From positions 720,894 to 784,893 of the forward strand of contig JAFCMP010000517.1 of the NCBI GenBank assembly GCA_017506865.1: 64,000 bases of DNA, written 5' to 3'. The notes beneath the pieces are model-generated. The model was not told the DNA's origin, did not search any database, and saw only the letters and a program-made list of their open reading frames with translations. Origin of the DNA: Tribonema minus (Eukaryota > Sar > Xanthophyceae > Tribonematales > Tribonemataceae). Numbering within the stretch: the stretch's first letter is position 1; every line of letters starts with the position of its first letter. Positions 48,125-60,052 of this stretch are shown here, one piece after another. The position numbers and the translations under genes are program-made.

Positions 48125-48424
48125 ATGTCAAAACGAAAGCAAGAGCCCATGCCAGCTGCAGAAGTAAATTACACCATAAGAATCCACTTCGAGAGCACGT
48201 CTCCGTCAAGGCGCGATGTCATTCGCGCACGACTCGTTCGAGAGTACGCAAGGCGCGAAGAGGAGGCTCCTGCGTACATTGCGCACTTTTTAGAGAAGGT
48301 ACAGGCTCCCGCACCCACGGTTGCTAGCACGCTACTGGCTGCAGCGCCGTCGGGCGGGGATCACTGTTGTCAACTTAAGCCGAAGCCTAACTTGAACCTG
48401 CCCGCAGGTAGGCGTGAATATTGA
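48125..48424 (+). CDS. Small basic protein, 99 aa
   Basis: ATG at 48125, about 85 bp after the GAATCC repeats. The first ~65 residues look folded (VNYTIRIHFESTSPSRRDVIRARLVREYARREE), with an N-terminal Lys/Arg stretch; the rest is Ala/Pro-rich. No known motif. Confidence 0.45.
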   Translation: MSKRKQEPMPAAEVNYTIRIHFESTSPSRRDVIRARLVREYARREEEAPAYIAHFLEKVQAPAPTVASTLLAAAPSGGDHCCQLKPKPNLNLPAGRREY

Positions 48425-49088
48425 TGAATACCAGTAATCACCCGGTCTGGAATCTGTACACCCGTAACGGGCATTCCAACAGAATCACTGTCATCAGTAG
48501 GATCCGAAGCTGATACCTGTTCAGCTCATTTGTCTTGTTAATCCATAGACACGTTTAAATCAGGGCAGATTGAACTAGGCTCTGACACAAAACCTTTCTA
48601 TTTCATGCCCAATTCCTGTTTAATTTCCTGAGAAATCCTTACTTTTTCCACCTAGTGAAATCCACCCCTCGCAGGCCACTATGGAATGCTTGATGACCAA
48701 TAGTCAGACGTATTGATTCCAAATGCTGTTGCTGCTGTGCGTCCAGCGCCTGCTGCTGATCCTCAATCGCCTCCAACTCTCCCTCTTACCCACCTTCCAT
48801 CAAAACGAATGCAAGCGCAGAGAAGAGCATACTAGACAATTCCTGATTTCCTGTTTTGCTCTCATGATACCCCTAATTTCTAAGAAAAGTCCTGCAGGTT
48901 TTGTGTTAAAGCATAGATTGAACGCACTCACAAGTTTGTTTGCAAGTGTCTGTATCGTACGTTGTGGATGACATGGAGTGGGCTGTCTCCAGGTTGAGGT
49001 CTGACGTGAGTGTTTTGCGGTATACACAACCAGTCATTTTTTCGCGCACTCAAGTTGATGACTGCTTAAGTTAACGCCATTGGCGGGG
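48425..49088. other. Intergenic, possible host exon
   Basis: Minus strand around 48,665-48,790 encodes a Gln-rich helix-like stretch (EAIEDQQQALDAQQQQQ) without start or stop context. A short plus-strand exon (ATG 48,972 with a GTGAGT donor at 49,005) might belong to the following EsV-1-7-like gene. Confidence 0.25.
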
Positions 49089-49102
49089 ATGGGGATGGGG
49101 GC

Positions 49103-49660
49103 TTGGGTGCACCTGCGGGTGGGGGCTCGGCGGCGAGCGGCGCAGTGGCGGGCGGACGCTCGAGCGCAGTAGTGGGCGGAGGCTCGAGGGCAAGCAAAGA
49201 ATGCACCTTCCCTGGCTGCCCACGTCATGCTCCGCGCAAGTGGTGCGAGGAGCACAAAGGGCTCAAGCAGTGCAGGGTGCCAACGTGTGCAAAGCTGCCA
49301 ACCTTCACTTATCCCGACGTGGGAGTGCAGTGGTGCTTCAAGCACCAAAAAAAGGGCATGGTTGACGTTATCAGCAGACGTTGCATGCATGCCGGACGCA
49401 TGAAAATCGCTAGCTTCGGTCCCAAAGGCGGGCGCCGCACTCACTGTGCCGAACATGCCCAAGATGGCATGTTATGCACCGTCAACAAACGCTGCGACCA
49501 CCCCGGCTGCCTGAAGCAACCTTCGTTCGGGTATGACAGGGGTCGGGCAATCAATTTCTCAGAGCATGCGATGCAGGGGATGCGAGACGTGGTCAGCAAA
49601 CAATGCGCAGATCCCAATTGCAGAGAACAAGTTTGTTACGGGGTGGTCAGGGGGCACTAG
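49103..49660 (+). CDS. EsV-1-7 repeat protein
   Basis: The protein has a Gly/Ser-rich start, then four Cys/His modules of ~38 residues: C-x4-C, aromatic PSFGY-like loop, C-x2-H, GM-x-DV. This is the EsV-1-7 domain named after the Ectocarpus virus EsV-1 and its brown-algal relatives, which act in developmental regulation. In module four the C of C-x2-H is Ser-type (NFSEH), so that zinc site is probably damaged, and the gene ends within a fifth module (CADPNCREQVCYG). No ATG exists in the frame upstream; the N-terminus may come from another exon. EsV-1-7 genes are scattered in viruses and algae, suggesting virus-borne transfer. Confidence 0.65.
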   Translation: MGAPAGGGSAASGAVAGGRSSAVVGGGSRASKECTFPGCPRHAPRKWCEEHKGLKQCRVPTCAKLPTFTYPDVGVQWCFKHQKKGMVDVISRRCMHAGRMKIASFGPKGGRRTHCAEHAQDGMLCTVNKRCDHPGCLKQPSFGYDRGRAINFSEHAMQGMRDVVSKQCADPNCREQVCYGVVRGH

Positions 49661-52600
49661 TTATGCCAGGGCCATTCTTGCAGCGCTTCCACGTCAACAC
49701 GCACACTGCAAAGTACTAGTGCTGGTGAACAAGCTGTTCCATAAACGGCTCTTTGGATGGTACCAGCGACTTTGATGTAGGCTGCAGAGGACTGCCGGCC
49801 TACATGGTGTGTACATAATGGGAGGGGAGGGGGGCTACGTATCCGACGGGTGTTTCGAGCACAGCAACACACAGCAAGAAAACCACATACCACGCAGGAG
49901 GTCAAGTGCAATGGTCCCACGGAGGTAGCATTGTATACGAGTTGTGTGAAAGTGCACTCATGCGCCTTCACAGCTGCGCGAGCAGGTGCGTTGTTGTCAG
50001 AAGGGTCTTATCGGCCCTGCAGCACGATGCTTGGGGTGATGGTCTTGTTGTGCTGCAACCAAAGGACTCCCCAAAGTAGCTTCGCAGTACCTGACGCCAG
50101 AAAGCGCCTTCTGGCTGCACTTTCCTCTGTGCGGGTTTCGGAGGGCAGCCTGGCAGATGTTACATATTGGATACATAAATTGAACACACGGTCAGTGCTT
50201 GAGTTTGTAATGATGATTGTGTGTTCTGTTGTTAGAAATGACTGCATCTGTGGAAATGAAGGTAACGTCTGCCCCTCCGCCTTTGTTCACAGGAGGTACA
50301 CCACTGAAAGCGAGCTCCGCGCAAAATAGTTGCCTCTTCACACTTGAAGATTAAATCTGTAGAAGTTGCAATGACACGCCTGCAAAGCTGTGGCAGTTGC
50401 GATGGCATGCGACGCCTAGCTCTTGTGGTACTGTAGTCTTCAGCATCTGTGTGCTGTTAATTGCGCATCGATAGCGTTACACAGAAAATGTTGCAGACAA
50501 TTTTTAATTGGCTAACCGACTGCACCTCAAATATTCTGAAGGGGAATGTTTGAACGTGTAGCTGTATCTGCAAGGGGGGAGTGATGACTCCTCCTGGTCA
50601 ATGCCTGCTGTAAATTCAAGTTAGCATATGCTTTGAACTTAGCCGGTCATGGCACTGTTGTCAGAATGCTGTGGGCAGTGTAATATGCACGTGTACACTT
50701 AGCATCAGAAAACACTCATTAAGTACTTGTATGTAGGTTCACTTCACAGCTACTCGGTTGAGTATAGCTGTAGCCAACAACAAATTGCAAAGGTAAGTGC
50801 GCAAAACGTAACGAAACATCACCACATCCGATTCTGGCTATGGCATCTACAGCCGTCCCAATCTCGCTCCCCTGCCAATCCAAAGCCCTCCCTCACAAAG
50901 TTTGCATAGCCTCCTGTCTCCCATGTGGCAGCAATGTGCCTCATCACACGTGCGGAAGGGCCATCTGCAAAGTACTCATATGTAAATTTGGTTGCACCTT
51001 CTAAGTTATGAAGAATTATTTGCTGATATGAGGAGCATGTAGTACGTAGTAATTCATGGTGGTTTGCAGTACCTAGTAGATAAACATTGAGCAACCTGTT
51101 GAATCCAGATGAGCGGCATAGCCTTACAGACATCTTGTGGAGAGGGATTCATATAGACATCACGGGACCTGTGTTTCAGAACTGCTGCTGCAGTACTTGA
51201 GGCTTGTCAGTACTTGTATGAACGTTTATCATGCTTCATCTCCATGTGCTGGATCCTCGTTGGTAAGCATACGACGAATGCTTCTGAAGTATAAGTCGAA
51301 GTACTCACATGTAAGTGGTGTAGTTTACGTCGTTCCAATGCCAGGCAGATATTTGCCACCTCTGAGCAGGCTCCTGCATCACTGCAATCTGCGTTTTACA
51401 GTGCCCATGAAGCTCTCAGAGACTGAAACATTTGCAGCAAGCACCATTGCAGCAGCAGCAGCAGCAGGCATCAGAAAGCTGAGCATGAGTGCAGAATACT
51501 GGTATCCATGATGGCACTGGTCAGCATGCCCGTTGAACATATTGATGGTATCAAAGAAATGTATCAATTAAGCAGTGTTTGGCCCCTCCTTGTCTATGAT
51601 GCATGCAGTAACTGGGAAATCATTTAACCAGTGACTGCGCTGCAATTGGCTGCTGCAGCTGCGGTAGGCAAGCAACGTTCACAACATGTCTGGTGCAGCA
51701 TGCCGGTGGCCATATACGTACTTATTGTTAACATAGAAAATCCCTCAAAGATTGCCAGCAAACATGGACACACACGCAGAGGACATCGCTGCAGTAGCAT
51801 GCCCTGCGGCCTCCAGCTAGCAGATGTTACAGGAACAGCTGTAGGTAAAGGTCAATGAATGACGGTGGCAACATTTGTTGAGGAGTGATGTCCTCTATCA
51901 GTGCTGCAGTACACTGACAGCATGATACACTAACAATATATTAACATTGTCCAGTATGGTGTGTGATCTGTTGTACATGTAGTAGTATGTACAACTTGAC
52001 ACAGGCAGGCATAGGAGTGTGCACTGCCAAATCAACCTTTACAGCTACTAGTGCTGGTGGGTATCAGATGTGTCAAAAAAAATCCGCAAGTATGCGCATT
52101 GATTTGCATACAATGTACGGATGCCTCCCTCACACAAACAGGCAGCACACATTTGATTTTTGAGCGCATCACATGTCACATGCAGGCGATGACAATGCTG
52201 CAAATGAGTCAGCTTGGCCTTCTACGCTCGTATTCAGAACTGCAACAAAGCACACCAAAGGATGGCTCTCCGCGTTGTTGACTGATGTGCATCAGTGGCC
52301 TGAGCTTGGCAATCGTGTGGTGCTATGCATTGTGAGGTTTTATGTAAGCACGCGGGCGCCCAATTTCAATACACTGTTGAGGTGAGTGATTGCGCACAAT
52401 GCAGGCTATTGCCTGGAGCAAGAGCCTGTAGAGCGCAAACGCTTGCGCCTAAAACCTAAATCTAAGCATGTGCAGATACTCAAGGTACTTGCAAAGTTTC
52501 AATCTGTTGACACCCAAAGTTGCCAAGTGTGTTGTGAGCTTTCACAGCGTAGATGCACAGATCATGCTGTCGAGCCTCTGGTAGTAGATGTCCTATTGTA

Positions 52601-52801
52601 GAGTTACATTAACTCTATTCCTAACCCTGTACCTTTGACAACAGCCTTGTATATGGCCTTCTTACCACAGTACATGCACTGCAATGGTATCCTGCATCTA
52701 CTGCAGCTGTGAAGATGTTGCTCGAACAGCAAATTGCCATGAGACAGCCTACCTTAGTACTAAATAAAGTCAACTCCCCAGCAAAATTGAGCATCACATA
52801 C
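49661..52801. other. Gene-poor, host-like non-coding stretch
   Basis: About 3.1 kb without a well-supported gene. A minus-strand open stretch at about 50,850-51,060 (KFTYEYFADGPSARVMRHIAATWETGG) and a plus-strand stretch at 52,184-52,381 look protein-like and could be isolated exons, but I cannot connect them. Plain CA/TG-rich intron-like sequence otherwise. Confidence 0.35.
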
Positions 52802-53811
52802 CTTGATAGTGCAACTTCTCAACTTTCGTGCTTCCCGGCAACAGTCGCTCAGCCTCACGTTCACCGCCGGCTGATCGTAGAAAGCGAAAGAGGGCTTCTG
52901 CTTTGTCCTTGTCCACAGCTTTGGAGATCGGGTACAGCAGCTGCAGTCGCTCGGCCAGCACACTAAGCCGTTTCGCCTCCTTCGACTGAGCAGCCTTGCC
53001 TCTCATGTTGCTGATGATCAATGATCGGCAGCCTCTTCCATCCGTGATGATGTCCAGTTCTGAAGGAGTTGGTGTCGTATGCAGGTCTTTCGTGCCTTTC
53101 GCGCCCTTGATCAGCAAGCCCACGATAGACGTGGCAATGTTGAATGCTGCTATAGCCGTAAATTTCTTGCCGTTACAGGAAGCAACAACCGTTATGGCTA
53201 GTTGTGGAATGTCCTCCGCCCCAAGGTTGATTAATAGCAGGAGGCCCTCAGAAATATGCTGAGTAGGACTGAACTTCGTGCCTGTTACCTTATGGTAAGC
53301 AGCTGATATGAAGTGGCATTCGAATGCCACAAGCCACCAGCACAAGGTGCCGACAGCCGCGAACACATACACTGGTATCTTGAACCGCTTGGCCACCTGG
53401 CCAACGAAGAGCCAGTCGAAAACGAGGTCGAGGTCCGCTGCCACCGAGCTGAGGAAGCACAATGCATCCAGCTTATTGTAGATTACCATCCGTTTCAGCA
53501 GCTCATTCTGAACAAGCTGCTTGGCCTGTTGCGACGGTGTTCCGTTAACTGTGCTAGGCATGTTACTAGACTGCAACCGCCGCTGGCGCAGCGCGATGTC
53601 GGCCCCAGTTGCCAGGTCCCGTCCAGCAGTTGCAAATTGTGCTGCGGTACCTGATTCAACGTCATTGATCTCGTCGACGTTTGTGTCACGGCTGCCCTGC
53701 GATGCTCCGAATTCCCTGTCAAACTCTTTCCCGTCTCCCTTCCATGTTGAGACGCAGCCTCCATTTTTCCAATAAAGCACTAGAAGATACAGAAGATGGA
53801 TCATGTGTAAC
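52802..53811 (-). CDS. Membrane protein paralogue A, one exon
   Basis: An open exon from acceptor ATTTGCAG|G (53,811) to donor CAAG|GTATGT (52,802). The protein has a first hydrophobic helix (MIHLLYLLVLYW), a charged linker with LRQRR, then LDALCFLSSVAADLDLVFDWLF, further helices (VYVFAAVGTLCWWLVAFECHF, EDIPQLAITVVASCNG, AAFNIATSIVGLLIKGAK), a linker and EALFRFLRSAGGEREAERLLPGS. The order and splice sites match paralogue B (57,850-58,856). Multi-pass membrane protein of unknown function, host-type gene. Confidence 0.6.
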
Positions 53812-54377
53812 CTGCAAATCAAGCAGCATTGAGGCAGACACATGTAGTCCATATCAGCTTAAAGTTTGGCCATGCACGAACTTGCACAGTAGCGAGTCAT
53901 GTGCTCAAATGCATATGCACAAAGCGAGATTAAAGGTTTCATATCTCGGTTCAGCGGACCCTTCACGTCCTGTCGAATCCTTCCTGCCTAGAAATGAGTT
54001 GCTGAGAGCACATGCGTCTGGCCACCTTTACTGGCCTGCTGCATCACTGCAGCTCTCGGTGACTGAATCATGCGTAGCAAGCACCGGTGCAGCGGCAGGC
54101 ATCTCAGACAGCTGAGCATGACTACTCCAACGCAAACGATTTATTATTCTGGGCCGGGCAAGGGTGGTGCGTGCTTCGCCGGCCCTTGCGGCTGCTGTGC
54201 CTTGTGCAGCCGATGGAACCAGTGATGCATGCAGCTTACCTTCGCACGCCTCTGGCTGCTACTCGGGGCTGCTGCTCTCTCTGCTGCTCTCACATGGATG
54301 AAAACGCCGTAGAAGTTGTATATTATGTCCTGGACCGCATGGGGGTTGAGCACACGATAATCGGGCGATAACTATAT

Positions 54378-57300
54378 CTACGGAGGGGCCGGCGGTTCGG
54401 CGCTGGCCGGCGAGGGCCGCGGCACTTGCAACAGTGCGATGCGGCGGTAAGCACTGACGTCGCCATCAGGGGCAATGACTGCGTTCCAGTTGTCGATCAC
54501 GACACGTGTGAGCGCGCGCTGTAGCGCGAGGGAGGCGCGGCGGCGCCAGAAGGCAACGCGCTGCGCGAGATTGTAGCTGCCCTGCGAGCTCTGCTCGGCG
54601 AGTGCGTGTAGCAGCGCTTGGGTGTCGCGTGACATAGCGCCGAAGTGGTCAAAGGCTGCGGAAAATAGGGTGTGTGTAGTGGGGTCCAGGGCCCCTGAGA
54701 CTACGTATGTGTCTATCTTTTCCTGCGAAGCCGATTCAAGCACGCGCTGCACATCGCGCGCGCCCCCCTGAGCCTGACGGAGGCGGGAGGGACATGAGCT
54801 GTCACGTATGGTGACGTCTATGCAACAAGCTACTTCAAAGCCGCCGCGCAGTTTAGTGCACCGGCCTGCCGCTACCGCGTCGGCGCTCGGCTGCACTTTA
54901 GGGACTGGAAGGCAGATCTGGTTGCTGCCGAAGACGATGTCCATGAACTTGTTGAACCCGTGGCGCGCCGCGTAGCGGCGGAAGGGGGCAAGGGTGTCCC
55001 GGTCGAGACCGCGGAGGTGGGCCACCTGCTTGAGCAGCTGAAAAAGCGCGTCTGCGAGCAAGTTGTGTCGCGTGACGTTGAGCCCTTGTGTGCAGCGGCG
55101 CAGGTGGGCACCTGACTCCACTGTTTTATGGCACTTGGGGCACCGCGCCGCAGCGGAGGCGGGGCGCTCCACGCCCAGGTGGCGCCGCAGCGTCTCGCGG
55201 AATTCCGGCGGCGACATGGTCTCCGCTGGGTCAGTGCTCGGCAGTTGCGCCAAAAAACCCATGGCCCCCTTAGAGGCACCGCTGCGCCACGCCGCGACTG
55301 CTTCCAACGCATTTGCTGCTTCAAGCCGGCGCAGCTGCGTGGCGGCGAGCGCTGCGTCTAGCACCCGTGATAGCGCGGCTTGACGCCGCGGCAGCACGGC
55401 GGCCGGCGGGGCCTGGGCGGAGCCTGGCTCGCGCGCCGCCGCTGGCGCAGCGCGGCGCGCGCCGGCGCGAGTCCGCATGCCCAGCCCCGCAGCTCCGCCT
55501 GCCCGTTGCAGCAGATCGCGCAGTGCCCGCCACGCGCCGTCGTCCTGGCGCCAGTCCTGGTACCAGACCGAGGGCAGGAGCAGTGCGAGGGCCGCTGCGG
55601 CATCATCGCTGCCGCTGCGCAGCTGCTGCAGGCAGGTAGCTATCTGAGTGAAGGTGAAGCCGTAGCGGGCGTGCTCCAGGACGCGGCTGCGTGCCGCCAC
55701 TGGAAACGCCGCCAGTGCCGGTCCCATGCACTCGAGGGTACGCGCAGCAAATGCGGCATATGCACGCGGCGCCGCGCCCAGCACGCCAAAGCCGCCGCTC
55801 CCCAGCCGCAGATGCACGCGTACCTGCTGATGTGCTAGTAGCGTCACCGGGGCCTCGCCACCCCAGTCTGTGCCGCGTACCCATGCCACTGCCGCCGCCC
55901 ACAGAGAGGGCGGTGCCGCCGCCGCCGCAACCGCCGGCGGGCTGCGGCAATCGCCACCAGCCGCCGGCGCGCCATCGTGGGCCGGCGGCGTAAGGCCCGC
56001 CGATGGCTCCTGCGCCAGCGCAGCCACGGCCGCCAGCGTGATGGCGTCGAAGCGCCGTAGCTCCTCGTGCGTGAGGGATGGCGCCGTGTTGCGCGCGACA
56101 TGCCCTGCGCGGGCGGGGACAGCAAGACGCAGAATCGAGAAGGCAGCCTGCACATCCTCCATCTGCACCAGCTCCGCCACCAGGCGGTCGGTGCCGGGGG
56201 CACGAAGGGTCGCCGCTACGTGTGTGCGCACGAAGTCCTCGGTGCCCACCGGCACCCCCATCAGCGTGACGCCGTCGTCACATACTGGTACGGGGACATC
56301 GGCGGCGGCGAAGACGGCGGCGGCGCGCTCGCGAGCGCCGCCTGAGGCCGGCACCAGCGCTGCGCATTTCGTGACATTGACCTGAATGTTCAGCTCGCTC
56401 AGCGCCTGTTGTATGAAGCAGAAAGCGCGGCCAACGTGGCCGAGCACTGGCGCGTCACAGCTGGGCGTCATGATGGTGAGGTCATCGAGGTAGCCCGGAA
56501 GCGCCAGCTGCGGGAACTTGGCGCGGGCAGCCAACATGGTGCCGCGCAGTGCCAGCGCGAACAGCAGCGGCCCCAATGGGTCGCCCTGCTGCACGCCCTG
56601 TTGGGAGAGGATGATGGCGGCGTCGGCGTGCCCATCTAGGCCAAATTGTAGCCAAGGGGCCCGCCCGGGGCCGTAGATATGCTCGACGTAGCCGTACAGG
56701 CCAGGCAGATGCTCGGCCACCGCAGTGAGGACTGCCGAGCGCGACAGCGCGTTGAAGGCATTACTGCCGTCAATGGCAAGGAGCACGCCGCCGCACTCAT
56801 GCGTGAGCTGTGCCATGAGCGCCACCCTCTCCGCGCCCCCCCGCGCGCCGACCCCAAACTGGCCAATGGGTTCTAGCAGCGCGGAGACACGGTCTCGGGT
56901 GTCCGTGCAAAAGGTGCGGGCGAACAGGCGGCGGATGGTGTCGCCGCACGCGATGGGGCGCGCCTTCGCGCCCACAGCGCTGAGGCGCGCGGCTGCATGG
57001 AGGCGCCAAAAGGGGGCGGGCAGCGTGGCGGGGGTGGAGTACGCCGTGGTACCCAGCCACGCCAGTAGCTCAAGGAGCCAGTCAACCATGCGCCCCGACG
57101 TGTGCGCCATGTGCCGGACGCACTGCTGGAGGTGGGAGTTGCGCAGCCCAGAGGGACCGGCGGCCGAGCCAGGGTTGGCGGCGAGGATGGCCTCACGTAG
57201 CCCGTCCGCTGTGAACGAAGCGCAGTTGAGTGGTGCCGGCGCCGCCAGCGCCGCCGCCGCCACTGAGCTGCGCGCCCGCGATGCCGCGGCATCCAGCTTC

Positions 57301-57791
57301 GCAGGCGCATCGCCAGCTGGGTGTTTAGCCTGCAGTTTATGCAAGGTAGCGGAGTCGCGGGGGGCAGATGTGTCAGTGCCCTCCGCCAGCAGCCGCGCGG
57401 CGCGCCCGACGCCGCCCGGCTGCCGCGCCGTCGCCGCCGCGCGCTCGCGGACTGCCGCCGCCGCCTCCGTCATGGACCTAGCGCGACGCGCGCACGCACG
57501 GGCGGCACCACGGCGGCAGAAGGCCAGCGCTGTGCGCGTGAGTAGCTCCAGCTCGCCTGCCGCGAAGGCCGCGAAACGGTGCGCCCGCGGCAGGGAGCCG
57601 TCGGGCACCGTTCTGCAGCGCGTTTGTAGTTTAGAAGTTGAACTTAGAGTGGCAGAGGCGAAGGGCAGAGGCAGTGGCACCAGCAGAAGTGCGGAAGGCT
57701 GACGGGGTAAGGTGCATTGCGTGTTCATGATGCTGCTGTGTGCTGTGAGTGGCGTGGTAGTGTCGAGGTAAAGTGACATGCTGAGCGTCAT
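54378..57791 (-). mobile_element. Non-LTR-type reverse transcriptase, intact 1137 aa ORF
   Basis: ATG at 57791, no interruption. The RT core is clear: DGSNAFN (about residue 340), QQGVQQGDPLGPLLFAL (about 400) and LPGYLDDLTIM (about 435), the catalytic box being YLDD rather than the usual YADD. The fingers region upstream (NPGSAAGPSGLRNSHLQQ) fits the family. C-terminally a C-x2-C...H...C zinc site (CPKCHKTVESGAHLRRC) is present. No apurinic-type endonuclease domain lies N-terminal to the RT in this frame; it may be absent or in a second ORF. GC-rich codons, like algal nuclear retroelements. It lies antisense in the interval between paralogues A and B, 58 bp from B's acceptor. Confidence 0.8.
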
Positions 57792-57849
57792 AACTGCAAC
57801 AGATACAGAACTGATTTACAGATGTCTACCCTGCCCTATCTTCTTGCAG

Positions 57850-58856
57850 GCCCATGTTCCATATCTTCTACCTGCTCTTCTTGTACCTGAGGTTTGGAGG
57901 TGGTCGCTCAACGTGGAAGCGAGACGGGAAAGACCTCGATAAACAATTTAAAGATTCGGGAGACGCTGCCCAGACCGCTCCCATCAGCGCCGCTGAGCTG
58001 GATGCAGCACCCTTTGCGGGAGAGAACACTCCTGCTGCCGACAACACAGTACTGCGACAGCGGCGTCCGCAGGTGCAATCGAATGGGATGCCCAGCCTAT
58101 CCAGCGTGCTGCTGGATGAGCAGGAAAAGTTGCTGAAGAGGGCGGTGATCTACAGCAGGCTTGATTCGTTGCGCTTCCTGAGCTCGATCGCAGCGGACCT
58201 CGACCTCGTGTTTGATTGGCTTTTCGTTTATCAGGTTCCCAAGGTCTTAGAGGCTTCGGCGTTCGCGTTCGCAGCTATGGCCACCTTGAGCTGGTGGCTA
58301 GTGGTCTTCGAAGGCCATTTTTTATTTGCTCTTTTCAGAAATGTAGAACATCTGCTCATCTACCCCCATCGGCCTTTTGCGTTGGGCCAGCGGATCACGC
58401 TCAACATTTTTTTGGAGGACATCCCGCAACTACTTCTTACGGCGATTGCTTCCGTCACGGGCAATAATGTCAGCACCATCGCGGCACTTAACATTGCCAC
58501 ATCCGTGGTGGGCTTGCTGGTCAAGATCGCTAGATTGCTGCAGGACCCATACGCAATACCCACTCCTGTGGAATTGGAGAACGGTGAAGGAGGGCATCAA
58601 GACATCAGCGTGATGAGAGTCGCCGCAGTTCGGTCAAAGGAGGCGAAGCGGCTGACAGGAATAGCAATGGAGCTGCAGCGGCTGCATCCGATGTTTCAAA
58701 CGGTGGATGTGGAGCTGCCCCGGCTGCATTGGAGCACAGCAGCGGGTGCGCACCATGCAGCAGCCCTGTTCCGCTTTCTATGTGCAGCCGGCAGCAAACG
58801 TGATGCTGAGCGGTTGTTGCCAGGGAGCACGAGATCTCAAGAGCTGGACTACTCAG
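57850..58856 (+). CDS. Membrane protein paralogue B, one exon
   Basis: Exon between acceptor TTCTTGCAG|G and donor CTCAG|GTGCGT; reading on to 59,062 would be intron. It shares with paralogue A the first helix (FHIFYLLFLYL), LRQRR, LDSLRFLSSIAADLDLVFDWLF, LSWWLVVFEGHF, EDIPQLLLTAIASVTG, AALNIATSVVGLLVK, SKEAKRL and AALFRFLCAAGSKRDAERLLPGS. Identity is roughly 45 percent, so the duplication is old. The two exons are head to head, ~4 kb apart. Other exons not found. Function unknown. Confidence 0.6.
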
Positions 58857-60052
58857 GTGCGTTATTCCTGCTGTCGCTTGTGAGTTCCTTTGTTACCACT
58901 TTATACACTCTAGTGCTGTCCATGGCGACTTGCTGTTACAGCAACATCCTTGCCAGCAAAAGTACGACACCGTTGCAACGCTGCATGTACAGAGGTGTGA
59001 AAGCCACAACCGAGTCTACTGGTCACAGCCGCAGCGTTGGGAAGAGGATTGAAGGAATGTAATGCCACAGCGTATCTGCCCTCAATGTGCATGATGCCTG
59101 TAGGAATGTGTTTAGCTCATTACGTGTATTCAAGCTATGTTGCTGGAGTTCTACTAGCTTCCACAAGACGATGCGCACAGGGGCTGTCATCATTCCGTAT
59201 TTCCTAATGCTACTGTACGTCATATATGGTAACAGCAACAATAAGCCCCAACGGGCTATGAATATCAAGAGCGGGCATGCATGTGTGAGCTGGCGCCTCA
59301 CTCTGGGCGGCATCGCATGGCAGAGGCGCTTGCGCGGGTTTTTGCGCTCTGCCCACTATCACAGCGCTGCGAATGTATGTCAATTTACGCTGAGGAAAGT
59401 CATGCGCTAGCGATTAGCTCCATTGAAGTCTATACCAACCCTACATAGTACTTCTATGATGCCTGCTTTCGATGAACGTGATAGTGCAGGCCTTCTACGT
59501 GAACTCGTGGCTGCTGCTGCGTTTAAAGATCGACAATGTGCAGGCCATGCTCGCATTGTTAACACTACACTCGCAGCAGAACCTCAACCAAAAGCAGTCA
59601 CACGTTTTACACAATGGTAGGGCAACATGAGGCCTCAAATAACGCCAAGTTCGTGATGCAATGTGAGCTCAAGGAATCGATAGACAGGGGCGTAACAGAA
59701 GTGAGTTGGCTCTCGTAAGAGATAGATCGATCAGTACACGGATATCAGAGCACCATGGATGCAATGGAGCTGCGATGCACGACGTAAGGTACTGACTAGT
59801 CTGCCATAATGCAGTCATTCCAGTAGGCACATGTGCGCGCTACATACATGTGCCTTAACATAAAGGTGGAAGCAGCCACTTCCGCTGGCCTGCAATCCAA
59901 GATCTACTCAAGCAGGATGACTCAGCTCAGAAGAGGCTGCAGTGCAGGCTGACACTCAGCAGCACCCCGTATTTCCTGTGCATAACCAGGGTGATGATGA
60001 CGTGTGCAGCAGTAGCCCCTTATCATCTTATCTTGTCCCATACCTTGTTGCA
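58857..60052. other. Intron or intergenic, no gene
   Basis: After the donor at 58,857 no further exon of paralogue B can be recognised. Short frames only. Confidence 0.35.

Noticed and set aside
52345-52403. Good-looking splice donors (GTAAGC at 52,345; GTGAGT at 52,382) and acceptor TGCAG joining exons at 52.18-52.6 kb
   Set aside because: One choice gives a 22-23 bp intron and the phases do not join the two open stretches; left as unassigned.
55063-57702. Several long plus-strand frames antisense to the reverse transcriptase
   Set aside because: Shadow frames of high-GC coding DNA; no motifs.
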